NCBI GenBank assembly: GCA_020059765.1 | Contig: JAGVBM010000359.1 | Span: 1-6,280, forward strand | DNA from: Bacillota bacterium | GTDB taxonomy: Bacteria > Bacillota > Bacilli > Tumebacillales > Effusibacillaceae | Reading direction: 5' to 3' | DNA: 6,280 nt | Shown: in pieces, positions 1-5,806 of the stretch | How positions within the stretch are numbered: position 1 is the stretch's first letter | Layout of the letters: each line of letters starts with the position of its first letter | The notes under the pieces: model-generated | What the model saw: only the letters and a program-made list of their open reading frames with translations | The model's database searches: none | Told to the model about the DNA's origin: nothing | Program-made: the position numbers and the translations under genes

Positions 1-849
1 CATGCCTCTAAAGATTGCGATCAGCAGGTACATGTACATCAACAAGGCAATGTTGGCAATCAAACCGGGAATCCGATAGACGGCAATCATGAAGACAAAA
101 ATCAAAATGAACGCAATTCCCGCCGCATACGTGGTTTTCTGCAGGGCGGCTTGGCCTAGGGTCGCACCGACCGACATCGAGGAAAGTTCCTTGATCGGGT
201 AGGGCAGCGCGCCCGCGTTCAGCAAATTGGCAGTGTCGGTCGCTTCTTTCGGCGTCGACATGCCGGTGATCACCGCTTGTCCGTTTGAAATAATATTTTG
301 AATCGTCGGCTTCGACAGCATTTCGCCATTCAGAAAAATTCCCATCGGCTGCCCGAGATATTGGGTGGTAACATTCTGCAGCTTTTTTGGATCCTTAAAT
401 TCCACCGCTATCTGGATTTGGCCCGTTTGCTGATCCTGCTGGAACCGGGCATTCGGTTTCAGATCGCCGCCTGTCAGCAGGACCGTTTTGTCATCCGGTG
501 CTCGGAATTCCAATGTGGCCGGCTCGCCGAGAATTTTTTTCGCTTTGTCCTGGTCGGTAACCCCCGCCAATTGGACGCGAATGCGGTTCGTGCCTTCAAT
601 CGTAATGTTCGGCTCGCTGACGCCAATGGCATTGACCCGATTTTCCAACGCCCGTTGGGTCGCCACGACTCCATCATATGTAACGGCCTCTTTTTCCGTC
701 GGCTGCACTTCGTACAAGACATCAAATCCGCCCTGCAAATCAAGCCCCAGCGCAATTCCTTTCCATAACTTCGTTGTCGTCGTTCCCGCCATTCCGGCGA
801 ACAACGCCAGTATCAGCAGAAGCGTCAGCAATTTGTTCCACTTAATCAT
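1..849 (-). CDS. secD: Protein translocase subunit SecD, N-terminal part (runs off left edge)
   Basis: SecD works with SecF in the cytoplasmic membrane and uses the proton gradient to help preproteins finish crossing through SecYEG. The visible 283 residues begin with a membrane helix (about 7-22), followed by the hallmark LGLDLQGG at 34-41. The long extracytoplasmic P1 region contains LENRVNAIGVSEP at 68-80 and LLTGGDL at 124-130. SVGATLG at 226-232 leads into the second and third helices (about 242-258 and 263-280), where the window ends. The remaining helices and any fused SecF part lie outside, so whether this is a separate SecD or a SecDF fusion cannot be told. The ATG at 849 is supported by AAGGAGG ending five bases upstream. 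The gene follows comN but has its own promoter and is separated from comN by a terminator. No stop or frameshift interrupts the visible reading frame. Confidence 0.96.
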   Translation of the reverse strand, partial: MIKWNKLLTLLLILALFAGMAGTTTTKLWKGIALGLDLQGGFDVLYEVQPTEKEAVTYDGVVATQRALENRVNAIGVSEPNITIEGTNRIRVQLAGVTDQDKAKKILGEPATLEFRAPDDKTVLLTGGDLKPNARFQQDQQTGQIQIAVEFKDPKKLQNVTTQYLGQPMGIFLNGEMLSKPTIQNIISNGQAVITGMSTPKEATDTANLLNAGALPYPIKELSSMSVGATLGQAALQKTTYAAGIAFILIFVFMIAVYRIPGLIANIALLMYMYLLIAIFRGM

Positions 850-859
850 AATTGCCTCC

Positions 860-880
860 TTAGAACGATCCGTTCGGTAA
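860..880 (-). repeat. Inverted repeat next to the secD ribosome binding site
   Basis: GAACG (863-867) and CGTTC (871-875) form a perfect 5-base inverted repeat with a 3-base loop. TTA and TAA beyond it could add three pairs across a two-base bulge. In the secD mRNA the hairpin would directly abut the AAGGAGG ribosome binding site (855-861). It could be a small 5' structure affecting stability or translation, or it could be chance; the stem is short. Confidence 0.35.
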
Positions 881-907
881 ACTCTGGAACAATCAGTCAA
901 TAGCCTC

Positions 908-937
908 AGTATACGGCTTGTCCGCAAAAGGTGTCAA
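908..937 (-). promoter_or_regulatory. Sigma-A-type promoter for secD
   Basis: On the minus strand there is a perfect -35 box TTGACA (932-937) and a -10 box TATACT (908-913), separated by 18 bases. Transcription should start near 901, giving a leader of about 50 bases before the secD ATG at 849. It lies between the comN terminator and secD, so secD can be transcribed independently of comN. The assignment rests on consensus match and position only. Confidence 0.8.
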
Positions 938-973
938 CGAAACGGACGGCAGCAAAGAAAACTTAACAAGTAT

Positions 974-997
974 AAAAAAAGCCCCACTGTCCGGGGC
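974..997 (-). terminator. Intrinsic terminator of comN
   Basis: Read on the minus strand, GCCCC (993-997) and GGGGC (981-985) form a 5-pair all-GC stem with a 7-base loop, followed by seven T residues (974-980). It begins 11 bases after the comN stop codon. It should end the comN transcript before the secD promoter. Confidence 0.82.
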
Positions 998-1007
998 CCG
1001 TTCAAGT

Positions 1008-1235
1008 TTATCCACCCTTATAGGCTTCCAACATCGCCCAGTTCATGTATTTCGTAATTTTTAACGACAAAATATCGTTCACGACCTGGTAAAGCGGCGG
1101 CAGTTCCTTTTTGTAACCGCTGGATACACACTTCCAGATGTCGGCCGCATCCACTTGATATCCCAGCAGGCGAAATTCTTGCATTTTGGAATAACAGAGT
1201 TCTTCAATCATCTTTGACAGATCATCTTCATTCAA
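1008..1235 (-). CDS. comN: ComN-type post-transcriptional regulator
   Basis: This is a small soluble protein of 75 residues with the core of the ComN (YrzD) family: LLGYQVDAADIWKCV at 23-37, then a helical region ending KITKYMNWAMLEAYKGG (59-75). In B. subtilis ComN affects late competence comE expression after transcription initiation and associates with the pole/division protein DivIVA; whether it does so here is inference. The start is TTG at 1235, eight bases after AGGAAGGGGG. The nearby ATG at 1231 is in a different frame and stops after seven codons. The protein is somewhat shorter than I recall for the B. subtilis one. Its position between spoVB and secD matches Bacillus gene order and strengthens the call. 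It is transcribed away from spoVB, and I found no convincing promoter of its own in the 168-base gap. Confidence 0.85.
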   Translation of the reverse strand: MNEDDLSKMIEELCYSKMQEFRLLGYQVDAADIWKCVSSGYKKELPPLYQVVNDILSLKITKYMNWAMLEAYKGG

Positions 1236-1243
1236 AGAGCATG

Positions 1244-1253
1244 CCCCCTTCCT
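1244..1253 (-). promoter_or_regulatory. Ribosome binding site that fixes the TTG start of comN
   Basis: AGGAAGGGGG on the minus strand ends eight bases before TTG at 1235. No in-frame ATG or GTG is equally well placed, so this site decides the start. Confidence 0.65.
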
Positions 1254-1403
1254 GCTATTCCCGACGATTCGTCCGAAGCGAGTACCATTTTCCCTACATC
1301 AAATTCGCTTTCCGCAGGCAAAAATCCTGCTGAAGTTTTGGGACTAACTAAAGACCTGTCCGCATAGGTTGGAGAAAGAGAACGTAGACAGAGGAGAACC
1401 TGT

Positions 1404-2993
1404 ATGAACAAACAATCCTTCCTGCATGGTGCCATGGTCTTGGTGTTGGCCAGCGTGATCACGAAGATTATCGGAATGGGCATGCAGATCGTCTTAAACC
1501 GGATTGTCGGGCCGGAAGGGATCGGTCTGTTTCGCATGGTGTTTCCAATGCTGATGATGATCCTCACCTTGTCGACGATCGGGCTGCCCACCGCTTTGTC
1601 CAAGGTAGTCGCCGAAGCCATCGCGGTTGGAGACCGGCGCAAGGTGAAGCACGCCATGATCTTTACCACTGTGACCGTTACAATTCTGGCGACGACGTTT
1701 ACAACGGCGGTCATCTCCTCCGCTCCTTGGTTGACCCAGCATCTGCTGACCGACTCCCGTACCTATTACACCGTATTGGCCATGACACCGACCATTCTGA
1801 TTATATCTTGGTCGTCAATTCTGCGCGGATATTTCCAAGGGATGCAAAATCAGACTCCTCCTTCCGTCGCCTGGGTGTTGGAAACGATCGTTCGCAGCGG
1901 CATTACTCTGGTCATCGTCTCTTTCTTTATGCCCGATCTGGTGAAAGCATCCGCTGGCGCCATGGTCGGACTGCTGGCCGGTGAATTGACTCACCTGGCC
2001 TACATTGCCGTCAGCTATTGGCTACGCTACCGATTTGAACGAGTGCCGATGCCGCCGATGCCCCCAACCGGCAAACCGGAACCCTTGCGCAAAACCGTCT
2101 GGTCGTTGTTTGAAATCGCGCTGCCCGTCCTCGTGGCCGGAATCGCCGGATCGATCGTCTATTGGCTGGAGACCTTGCTGATTCCCCGTGCGTTGATCGC
2201 GGCGGGTCACGCCAAGGCGGAAGCGACCGCCCTGTTCGGCCTTTATTCCGGCTACGCGGTGCAGCTGCTTGTCCTGCCGACAGTATTCACCTACGCGCTG
2301 TCCACCACCTTGGTGCCGGCCATTTCAGAAGCGATTGCGCTGAACCAGCCGAAACTTGTACAGCGCCGTCTGTATCAGGCATTTCGGTTTACGGCGATGA
2401 TCGGGCTGCCTTCTTCGGTGATTTTCACCTTGTTGGCAACAGAACTGTCCACCGCCATCTACAATACGCCGGATGCCGGTCCGCTGCTGGCCATCATGGC
2501 GCCGGTCGGATTTTTTATTTATCTGAAGTCTCCTTTGTCAGGGATCCTGCAAGGCATGAACCGGGCAGGATTGGCAATGGCCTATTCGATCATCGGGGCG
2601 GTGATCAAACTGCTGATTATCTATTATGTGGCGTCAAAGCCGGGAGTGGGGATCACTGGGGTGGCCTGGTCGGTCGTCATCACGAACATTTTTGTGGCTG
2701 CCGCCTATTTTCTAACGGTCACGCGCCTGATCGGGTTTTACGTCGATCTGGCCGATACGATGAAAATCCTGATCTCCACGTTGGTCATGTCGCTGATCAT
2801 TCTGCAGGCAAAAACGGCCACCGCCGGGATGGGGGCCGCCTATACGGTGATTGTCGGTGTGTCTGTCGGATTGCTGGTGTACGTGATGTTGTTATTCCTG
2901 TTCAAAGCCTTGTCCCTGCATACCGTCAAACGGATTCCAATTGTCGGTCCAGCGGCGGCCCGCATTCTGCAGTGGATTCCCTTTGTGAAATAA
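1404..2993 (+). CDS. spoVB: Stage V sporulation protein B, MurJ/MOP-type lipid flippase
   Basis: This is a polytopic membrane protein of the MOP (MurJ/Wzx-like) superfamily, 529 residues long, close to the B. subtilis SpoVB length. SpoVB is needed for spore cortex peptidoglycan and is thought to flip lipid-linked precursor across the outer forespore membrane. About 14 hydrophobic segments can be seen, beginning at 9-34, 44-66 and 84-106. Family signatures include RIVGPEGIGLFR (33-44), SILRGYFQGMQNQTP (138-152), the charged cytoplasmic linker around 207-233, and a second-half counterpart SPLSGILQGMNRAG (376-389). The ATG follows GAGGAG (1391-1396) by seven bases. Paralogues such as YtgP/MurJ and YkvU share this fold; the neighbours comN and DUF421 favour SpoVB. 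Sporulation sigma-E control is expected from the family, but I see no convincing sigma-E promoter. Confidence 0.9.
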   Translation: MNKQSFLHGAMVLVLASVITKIIGMGMQIVLNRIVGPEGIGLFRMVFPMLMMILTLSTIGLPTALSKVVAEAIAVGDRRKVKHAMIFTTVTVTILATTFTTAVISSAPWLTQHLLTDSRTYYTVLAMTPTILIISWSSILRGYFQGMQNQTPPSVAWVLETIVRSGITLVIVSFFMPDLVKASAGAMVGLLAGELTHLAYIAVSYWLRYRFERVPMPPMPPTGKPEPLRKTVWSLFEIALPVLVAGIAGSIVYWLETLLIPRALIAAGHAKAEATALFGLYSGYAVQLLVLPTVFTYALSTTLVPAISEAIALNQPKLVQRRLYQAFRFTAMIGLPSSVIFTLLATELSTAIYNTPDAGPLLAIMAPVGFFIYLKSPLSGILQGMNRAGLAMAYSIIGAVIKLLIIYYVASKPGVGITGVAWSVVITNIFVAAAYFLTVTRLIGFYVDLADTMKILISTLVMSLIILQAKTATAGMGAAYTVIVGVSVGLLVYVMLLFLFKALSLHTVKRIPIVGPAAARILQWIPFVK

Positions 2994-3027
2994 GCGGGAC
3001 CGTATTGCAGCTGCCGTTTTTTCCAGA

Positions 3028-3726
3028 TTATCCTTGATCTTTGGAATCGAAGAACAGTTGTCCCTTGTGATCGATGCTGCAAAAGAAGACCTGCTTGGGA
3101 TCCTCGTACCCGTAGTAACGGATTTGCTCTTGCAGCCACGTTTCATCTTTATTGATTTGTTTCAAATTTTTGGCAAGCGGTTTGCCGTCGACGATCAAAG
3201 CGACCGGCATGGCAAAACGAGGCACGTCGATCCCCAGATCTTCCCGGGTAATCGGCCGTGTCTCCGCCTTCGGGAACACCGACAGTTTGCCCGATGTCTC
3301 CAATATGGCAAACTCCACATCCCCTACATTGGCAATGTTTTTTTCCCGCAATTGAGTCAGCAAATCACTCATGGAATAACGGGTTTTGCGCATCTCTTGA
3401 TCGTCGATCCGGCCGTTTCGGATGATTATCGTCGGCCGTCCCTCCAGAAATTCCCGCAGCCGATGGCTTTTCAGCGAAAGAAACGCGACCACCACCTGCA
3501 TAGCCACCAGGATCAGGACAATCACGATCCCTTTCCACAGAGGCTCTTCCAAATCGAGAGATACGGCGGCCACTTCCGCAATCATGATCGACACAACCAG
3601 ATCGAAGACCGACAGTTTGCCGATCTCCCGCTTCCCCATCAAACGCATGGCAAACAGCACGAACAGGTAAACCAGCACTGTTTTGGAGACAAGTACGCCA
3701 ATTTGAGCTATCCCATTGTCTCTCAC
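3028..3726 (-). CDS. yrbG: DUF421/YetF-like membrane protein (YrbG position)
   Basis: The protein has three N-terminal membrane helices (about 8-27, 41-57 and 64-83 from the GTG start) followed by a cytoplasmic domain. Family motifs are RLMGKREIGKLSVFDLVV (28-45), EGRPTIIIRNGRI (95-107), RYSMSDLLTQLREKNI (116-131) and VEFAILETSGKLSVF (137-151), with a C-terminal segment typical of the longer YetF type. The biochemical role is not established. Some relatives (2Duf, YetF) have been linked to the spore inner membrane and spore resistance, and the spoVB neighbour fits that, but this is inference. The start is uncertain. GTG at 3726 gives 232 residues but has a poorly spaced ribosome binding site (GGGAG, 12 bases away). 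ATG at 3774 adds 16 untypical residues and also has a weak site. A well-placed ATG at 3716 is one base out of frame. The reading frame stays open far upstream, but that is antisense to the next gene. Transcription converges on spoVB. Confidence 0.85.
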   Translation of the reverse strand: MRDNGIAQIGVLVSKTVLVYLFVLFAMRLMGKREIGKLSVFDLVVSIMIAEVAAVSLDLEEPLWKGIVIVLILVAMQVVVAFLSLKSHRLREFLEGRPTIIIRNGRIDDQEMRKTRYSMSDLLTQLREKNIANVGDVEFAILETSGKLSVFPKAETRPITREDLGIDVPRFAMPVALIVDGKPLAKNLKQINKDETWLQEQIRYYGYEDPKQVFFCSIDHKGQLFFDSKDQG

Positions 3727-3769
3727 CCTCTCGTTCTTCTCCCAAGTAGTATGACACGCAGGAGTCCCG

Positions 3770-3799
3770 TTCATAACGGTTGTTTCACCTGAATACAAT
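3770..3799 (+). promoter_or_regulatory. Candidate promoter for the YrzE-like gene
   Basis: TTCATA (3770-3775) and TACAAT (3794-3799) are separated by 18 bases. The -10 is one base from consensus and the -35 two. Transcription from it would start near 3806, giving a leader of just over 20 bases that contains the AGAGGGGG ribosome binding site. It would also leave the ATG at 3802 outside the message, consistent with the TTG start at 3829. The -10 overlaps a palindrome at 3793-3803. Confidence 0.35.
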
Positions 3800-3813
3800 G
3801 TATGGACAAATTC

Positions 3814-3821
3814 AGAGGGGG
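3814..3821 (+). promoter_or_regulatory. Ribosome binding site that fixes the TTG start of the YrzE-like gene
   Basis: AGAGGGGG is followed by seven bases and TTG at 3829. The alternative in-frame ATG at 3802 has no purine-rich site ahead of it, so the shorter protein is preferred. Confidence 0.65.
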
Positions 3822-3828
3822 AATTCGC

Positions 3829-4227
3829 TTGAAAGGAAAACAGTTGAGCAACTTTGCGCCCCATATCAGTGGAACTCCGATTTTGCAAGGTCTGATCTAC
3901 GCCTTCGCAGTTGCTGTTGCGGCAGTCATTCTTGCGGCGATGCTGGTCACATGGACATCCATGCCGGAAACCAAACTGCCTGTGGTCACGTACGGCATCA
4001 ACTTGATCTCCGTACTGACAGGTTCCTTTATTGCCGCCAGGCGGGCCGGTGAAAAAGGCTGGTATTACGGCGGCATCACCGGACTCTTTTATACGGTCTT
4101 TATTACCTTGCTTGGCTTGCTGCTTGTCTCCGCCTCGTTTACGCTGCACAATCTCTTTCAAATCGCCTTGTTGTCCGTTATCGGTTCGCTCGGCGGGATG
4201 ATCGGAGTCAATGTGCGAGGGAGATAA
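3829..4227 (+). CDS. yrzE: TIGR04086-type small membrane protein (YrzE position)
   Basis: This 132-residue protein is almost entirely membrane-embedded, with four hydrophobic segments at about 17-41, 49-70, 79-101 and 107-128. The stretch GSFIAARRAGEKGWYYGG (65-82), a short positively charged loop between helices 2 and 3 followed by a glycine-rich helix start, is what I recognise as the TIGR04086 family. No enzymatic residues stand out and the function is unknown. The TTG start is preferred over the ATG at 3802, which would add nine residues, because only TTG has a ribosome binding site. The gene stands alone on the plus strand between two minus-strand genes and ends about 35 bases before a strong terminator. 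Its place between yajC and a DUF421 gene matches yrzE in Bacillus. Confidence 0.8.
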   Translation: MKGKQLSNFAPHISGTPILQGLIYAFAVAVAAVILAAMLVTWTSMPETKLPVVTYGINLISVLTGSFIAARRAGEKGWYYGGITGLFYTVFITLLGLLLVSASFTLHNLFQIALLSVIGSLGGMIGVNVRGR

Positions 4228-4261
4228 CAGAGAGCTTGCAAATGTGAGCACAAACGACATG

Positions 4262-4310
4262 AAAAAAAAACCTGTCGGGTCCCTCGGCAAAGGGGAACCC
4301 ACAGGTTTTT
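4262..4310. terminator. Bidirectional intrinsic terminator between the YrzE-like gene and yajC
   Basis: A long stem pairs CCTGT (4271-4275) with ACAGG (4301-4305), then GGGT with ACCC across a one-base bulge, then CCC with GGG, closing on a purine-rich loop. The outer A run (4262-4270) and T run (4306-4310) extend the stem and supply a T tract on each strand: nine T residues for the minus-strand queA-tgt-yajC message and five for the plus-strand gene. It starts right after the yajC stop codon at 4314 and serves both converging transcripts. Confidence 0.9.
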
Positions 4311-4313
4311 GCT

Positions 4314-4595
4314 TTACTCGGCCGTCGCCGCTTCTTTTGCCGCCGTTACGCTGGCAATCGCGGAACGCTCAAACTTGACCTTGGTGGTCTCAGATACGCG
4401 CAGGGTGGCTGTCGAATCGTCGAGATCGGTAATCGTTCCGTGCAGCCCGCCTATCGTGATCACTTGATCGCCCTTTTTCAAAGCGGAGATCATGGCGTTC
4501 CGTTCTTTCGTGCGTTTTTGTTGCGGACGAATCAGCAAAAAGTAGAACACCGCCACCATGGCAACCAGGACAACTAATTGTGAATAATCGGCCAT
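4314..4595 (-). CDS. yajC: Preprotein translocase subunit YajC
   Basis: YajC is a small single-pass membrane protein that associates with SecDF-YidC at the Sec translocon. The 93 residues show an N-terminal helix at about 5-22 running into the family signature FYFLLIRPQQKR (17-28). A short cytoplasmic domain follows with KGDQVITIGGLHGTI (41-55), the usual GD-V-T-GG-G pattern, then a beta-rich stretch and an alanine-rich tail. Length is normal. The ATG at 4595 lies ten bases after AGGAGG (4606-4611), a slightly long spacing. It is the last gene of the queA-tgt-yajC operon, 35 bases after tgt, and is followed immediately by the bidirectional terminator. The usual next gene, secD, is about 3.5 kb away here. 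Confidence 0.95.
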   Translation of the reverse strand: MADYSQLVVLVAMVAVFYFLLIRPQQKRTKERNAMISALKKGDQVITIGGLHGTITDLDDSTATLRVSETTKVKFERSAIASVTAAKEAATAE

Positions 4596-4614
4596 TTATG
4601 TAGTTCCTCCTTTG

Positions 4615-4626
4615 GGTTGATCAACC
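4615..4626. repeat. Perfect 12-base palindrome in the tgt-yajC gap
   Basis: GGTTGATCAACC is its own reverse complement and lies between the tgt stop codon and the yajC ribosome binding site. As RNA it could form only a four-pair stem with a GAUC loop. It may be chance. Confidence 0.35.
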
Positions 4627-4630
4627 TCTG

Positions 4631-5749
4631 TTACACATCATACCCATATTGCTCATAAAATTCCTTCTTGAATTCTAGCAGACGATTCTCCTCTATGGCA
4701 AGTCGAATCTTTTTCATGAGTTTGACGAGAAAGTACAAGTTGTGGTAGGTTGTCAGCCGCAGACCCAATATTTCGTCCGCTTTCAACAAGTGCCGGATGT
4801 AGGCCCGCGAGTAATTGCGGCAGGTATAGCAATCGCAGTTGGGGTCCAATTTTTCCCAATCCCGCGCATAGCTGGCGTTGCGCACCACCACTTTGCCGAC
4901 GGAAGTCATACAAGTGCCGTTGCGAGCGATTCGCGTCGGCAATACACAATCAAACATGTCAATCCCCCGCAGAACGCCTTCGAACAGGTCGTCCGGCGAG
5001 CCAACCCCCATCAGGTAACGAGGCTTATCCCTCGGCAAAAGAGGTGTGGTATATTCGAGCACTTCATACATCACCGGTTTCGGTTCACCAACCGACAGAC
5101 CGCCTATCGCATAGCCGGGGAAATCCAGCTCCATCAATTCCGTTGCACTTTGTTCCCGCAAATCCCGCTCCATGCCGCCCTGCACAATCCCAAACAGCGC
5201 CTGGTCATGCGGACGCCGGTGGGCTTCCTTGCAGCGTTTCGCCCACCGGGTCGTACGTTCCAGTGAAACTTTCACATACTCGCGGGAGGCCGGATGAGGG
5301 GGGCATTCATCAAAAGCCATGATGATGTCGGCACCGAGCGCATTTTGGATTTCCGTCGCTTTTTCCGGAGACAGGAACAGTTTCTCCCCTGACAAATGGG
5401 AACGAAATTCAACCCCTTCCTCGCTGATGTTGCGCAGATCAGCCAAGGAAAACACCTGAAAACCTCCGGAGTCGGTCAAAACCGCCCGATCCCAGTTCAT
5501 GAACCGGTGCAATCCGCCTGCTTCCTGCACAATGTCGTGTCCCGGCCGCAGAAACAAATGATATGTATTGGAAAGGATGATTTCCGCACCCAGTTCCTTC
5601 AGTTCTTCCGGACTCATGGTTTTGACGGTCGCCTGAGTTCCCACCGGCATAAAGACCGGCGTTTCAATCGTCCCGTGCGGGGTATGCAAACGGCCGCGTC
5701 TGGCGCCCGTATGTTTGTCCTGAGCCAATAATTCGAATTTCACTGCCAT
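4631..5749 (-). CDS. tgt: tRNA-guanine transglycosylase (queuosine insertion)
   Basis: Bacterial Tgt swaps guanine-34 of tRNAs for Asp, Asn, His and Tyr with preQ1, the committing step of queuosine formation in tRNA. The 372-residue TIM-barrel enzyme is full length. TDSGGFQVFSL (92-102) holds the conserved Asp93, and GIVQGG is at 187-192. RGIDMFDCVLPTR (261-273) contains Asp267, matching the nucleophile; its 38-residue distance to the first zinc cysteine agrees with the Zymomonas enzyme (D280/C318). Zinc ligands are Cys305, Cys307, Cys310 and His336. All expected key residues are present. The ATG follows AGGAGG (5758-5763) by eight bases. It lies 57 bases after queA and 35 before yajC, evidently one transcript. 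No separate promoter is apparent in the gap. Confidence 0.98.
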   Translation of the reverse strand: MAVKFELLAQDKHTGARRGRLHTPHGTIETPVFMPVGTQATVKTMSPEELKELGAEIILSNTYHLFLRPGHDIVQEAGGLHRFMNWDRAVLTDSGGFQVFSLADLRNISEEGVEFRSHLSGEKLFLSPEKATEIQNALGADIIMAFDECPPHPASREYVKVSLERTTRWAKRCKEAHRRPHDQALFGIVQGGMERDLREQSATELMELDFPGYAIGGLSVGEPKPVMYEVLEYTTPLLPRDKPRYLMGVGSPDDLFEGVLRGIDMFDCVLPTRIARNGTCMTSVGKVVVRNASYARDWEKLDPNCDCYTCRNYSRAYIRHLLKADEILGLRLTTYHNLYFLVKLMKKIRLAIEENRLLEFKKEFYEQYGYDV

Positions 5750-5806
5750 GTGGCCTTCCTCCTCTGTGCATCGCGTCTCATTCCGACACCACCTGTTGCT
5801 TGTGAA

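Noticed and set aside
298..880. Plus-strand open frames opposite secD
   Set aside because: They are shadows of the intact SecD coding frame, with no recognisable domain.
850..907. Arrest peptide or regulatory leader ORF upstream of secD
   Set aside because: The leader from the promoter is about 50 bases, too short for a VemP- or SecM-like peptide, and contains no suitable ORF.
1314..1330. GCAGG/CCTGC inverted repeat between comN and spoVB
   Set aside because: The stem is only five pairs with a seven-base loop, with no T tract and no promoter alignment; chance is likely.
1343..1370. Sigma-E promoter for spoVB, with CATAGGTT at 1363-1370 as -10
   Set aside because: The -10 is only a partial match and no -35 resembling the sigma-E consensus lies 13-16 bases upstream. 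Sigma-E control remains likely from the family but is not shown here.
3795..3820. Sigma-E-like -10 CATACATT on the minus strand ahead of the DUF421 gene
   Set aside because: The -10 matches well, but the nearest -35-like sequence is about 17 bases away, too far, and a single box is weak evidence.
3727..4302. Minus-strand frame upstream of the DUF421 domain, open to 4302 and apparently giving a 424-residue protein
   Set aside because: The extra part is antisense to the YrzE-like gene, is low-complexity and polar with no domain, and would start inside the terminator at 4262-4310. Family length fits a start near 3716-3774.
4742..5731. Several plus-strand open frames opposite tgt
   Set aside because: The tgt protein is complete with all catalytic residues; the opposite frames have no family resemblance.
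5750..5806. preQ1 riboswitch between queA and tgt
   Set aside because: The 57-base gap shows no preQ1 aptamer pattern and no terminator. Such switches usually precede preQ1 synthesis or transport genes, and the region ahead of queA is outside the window.
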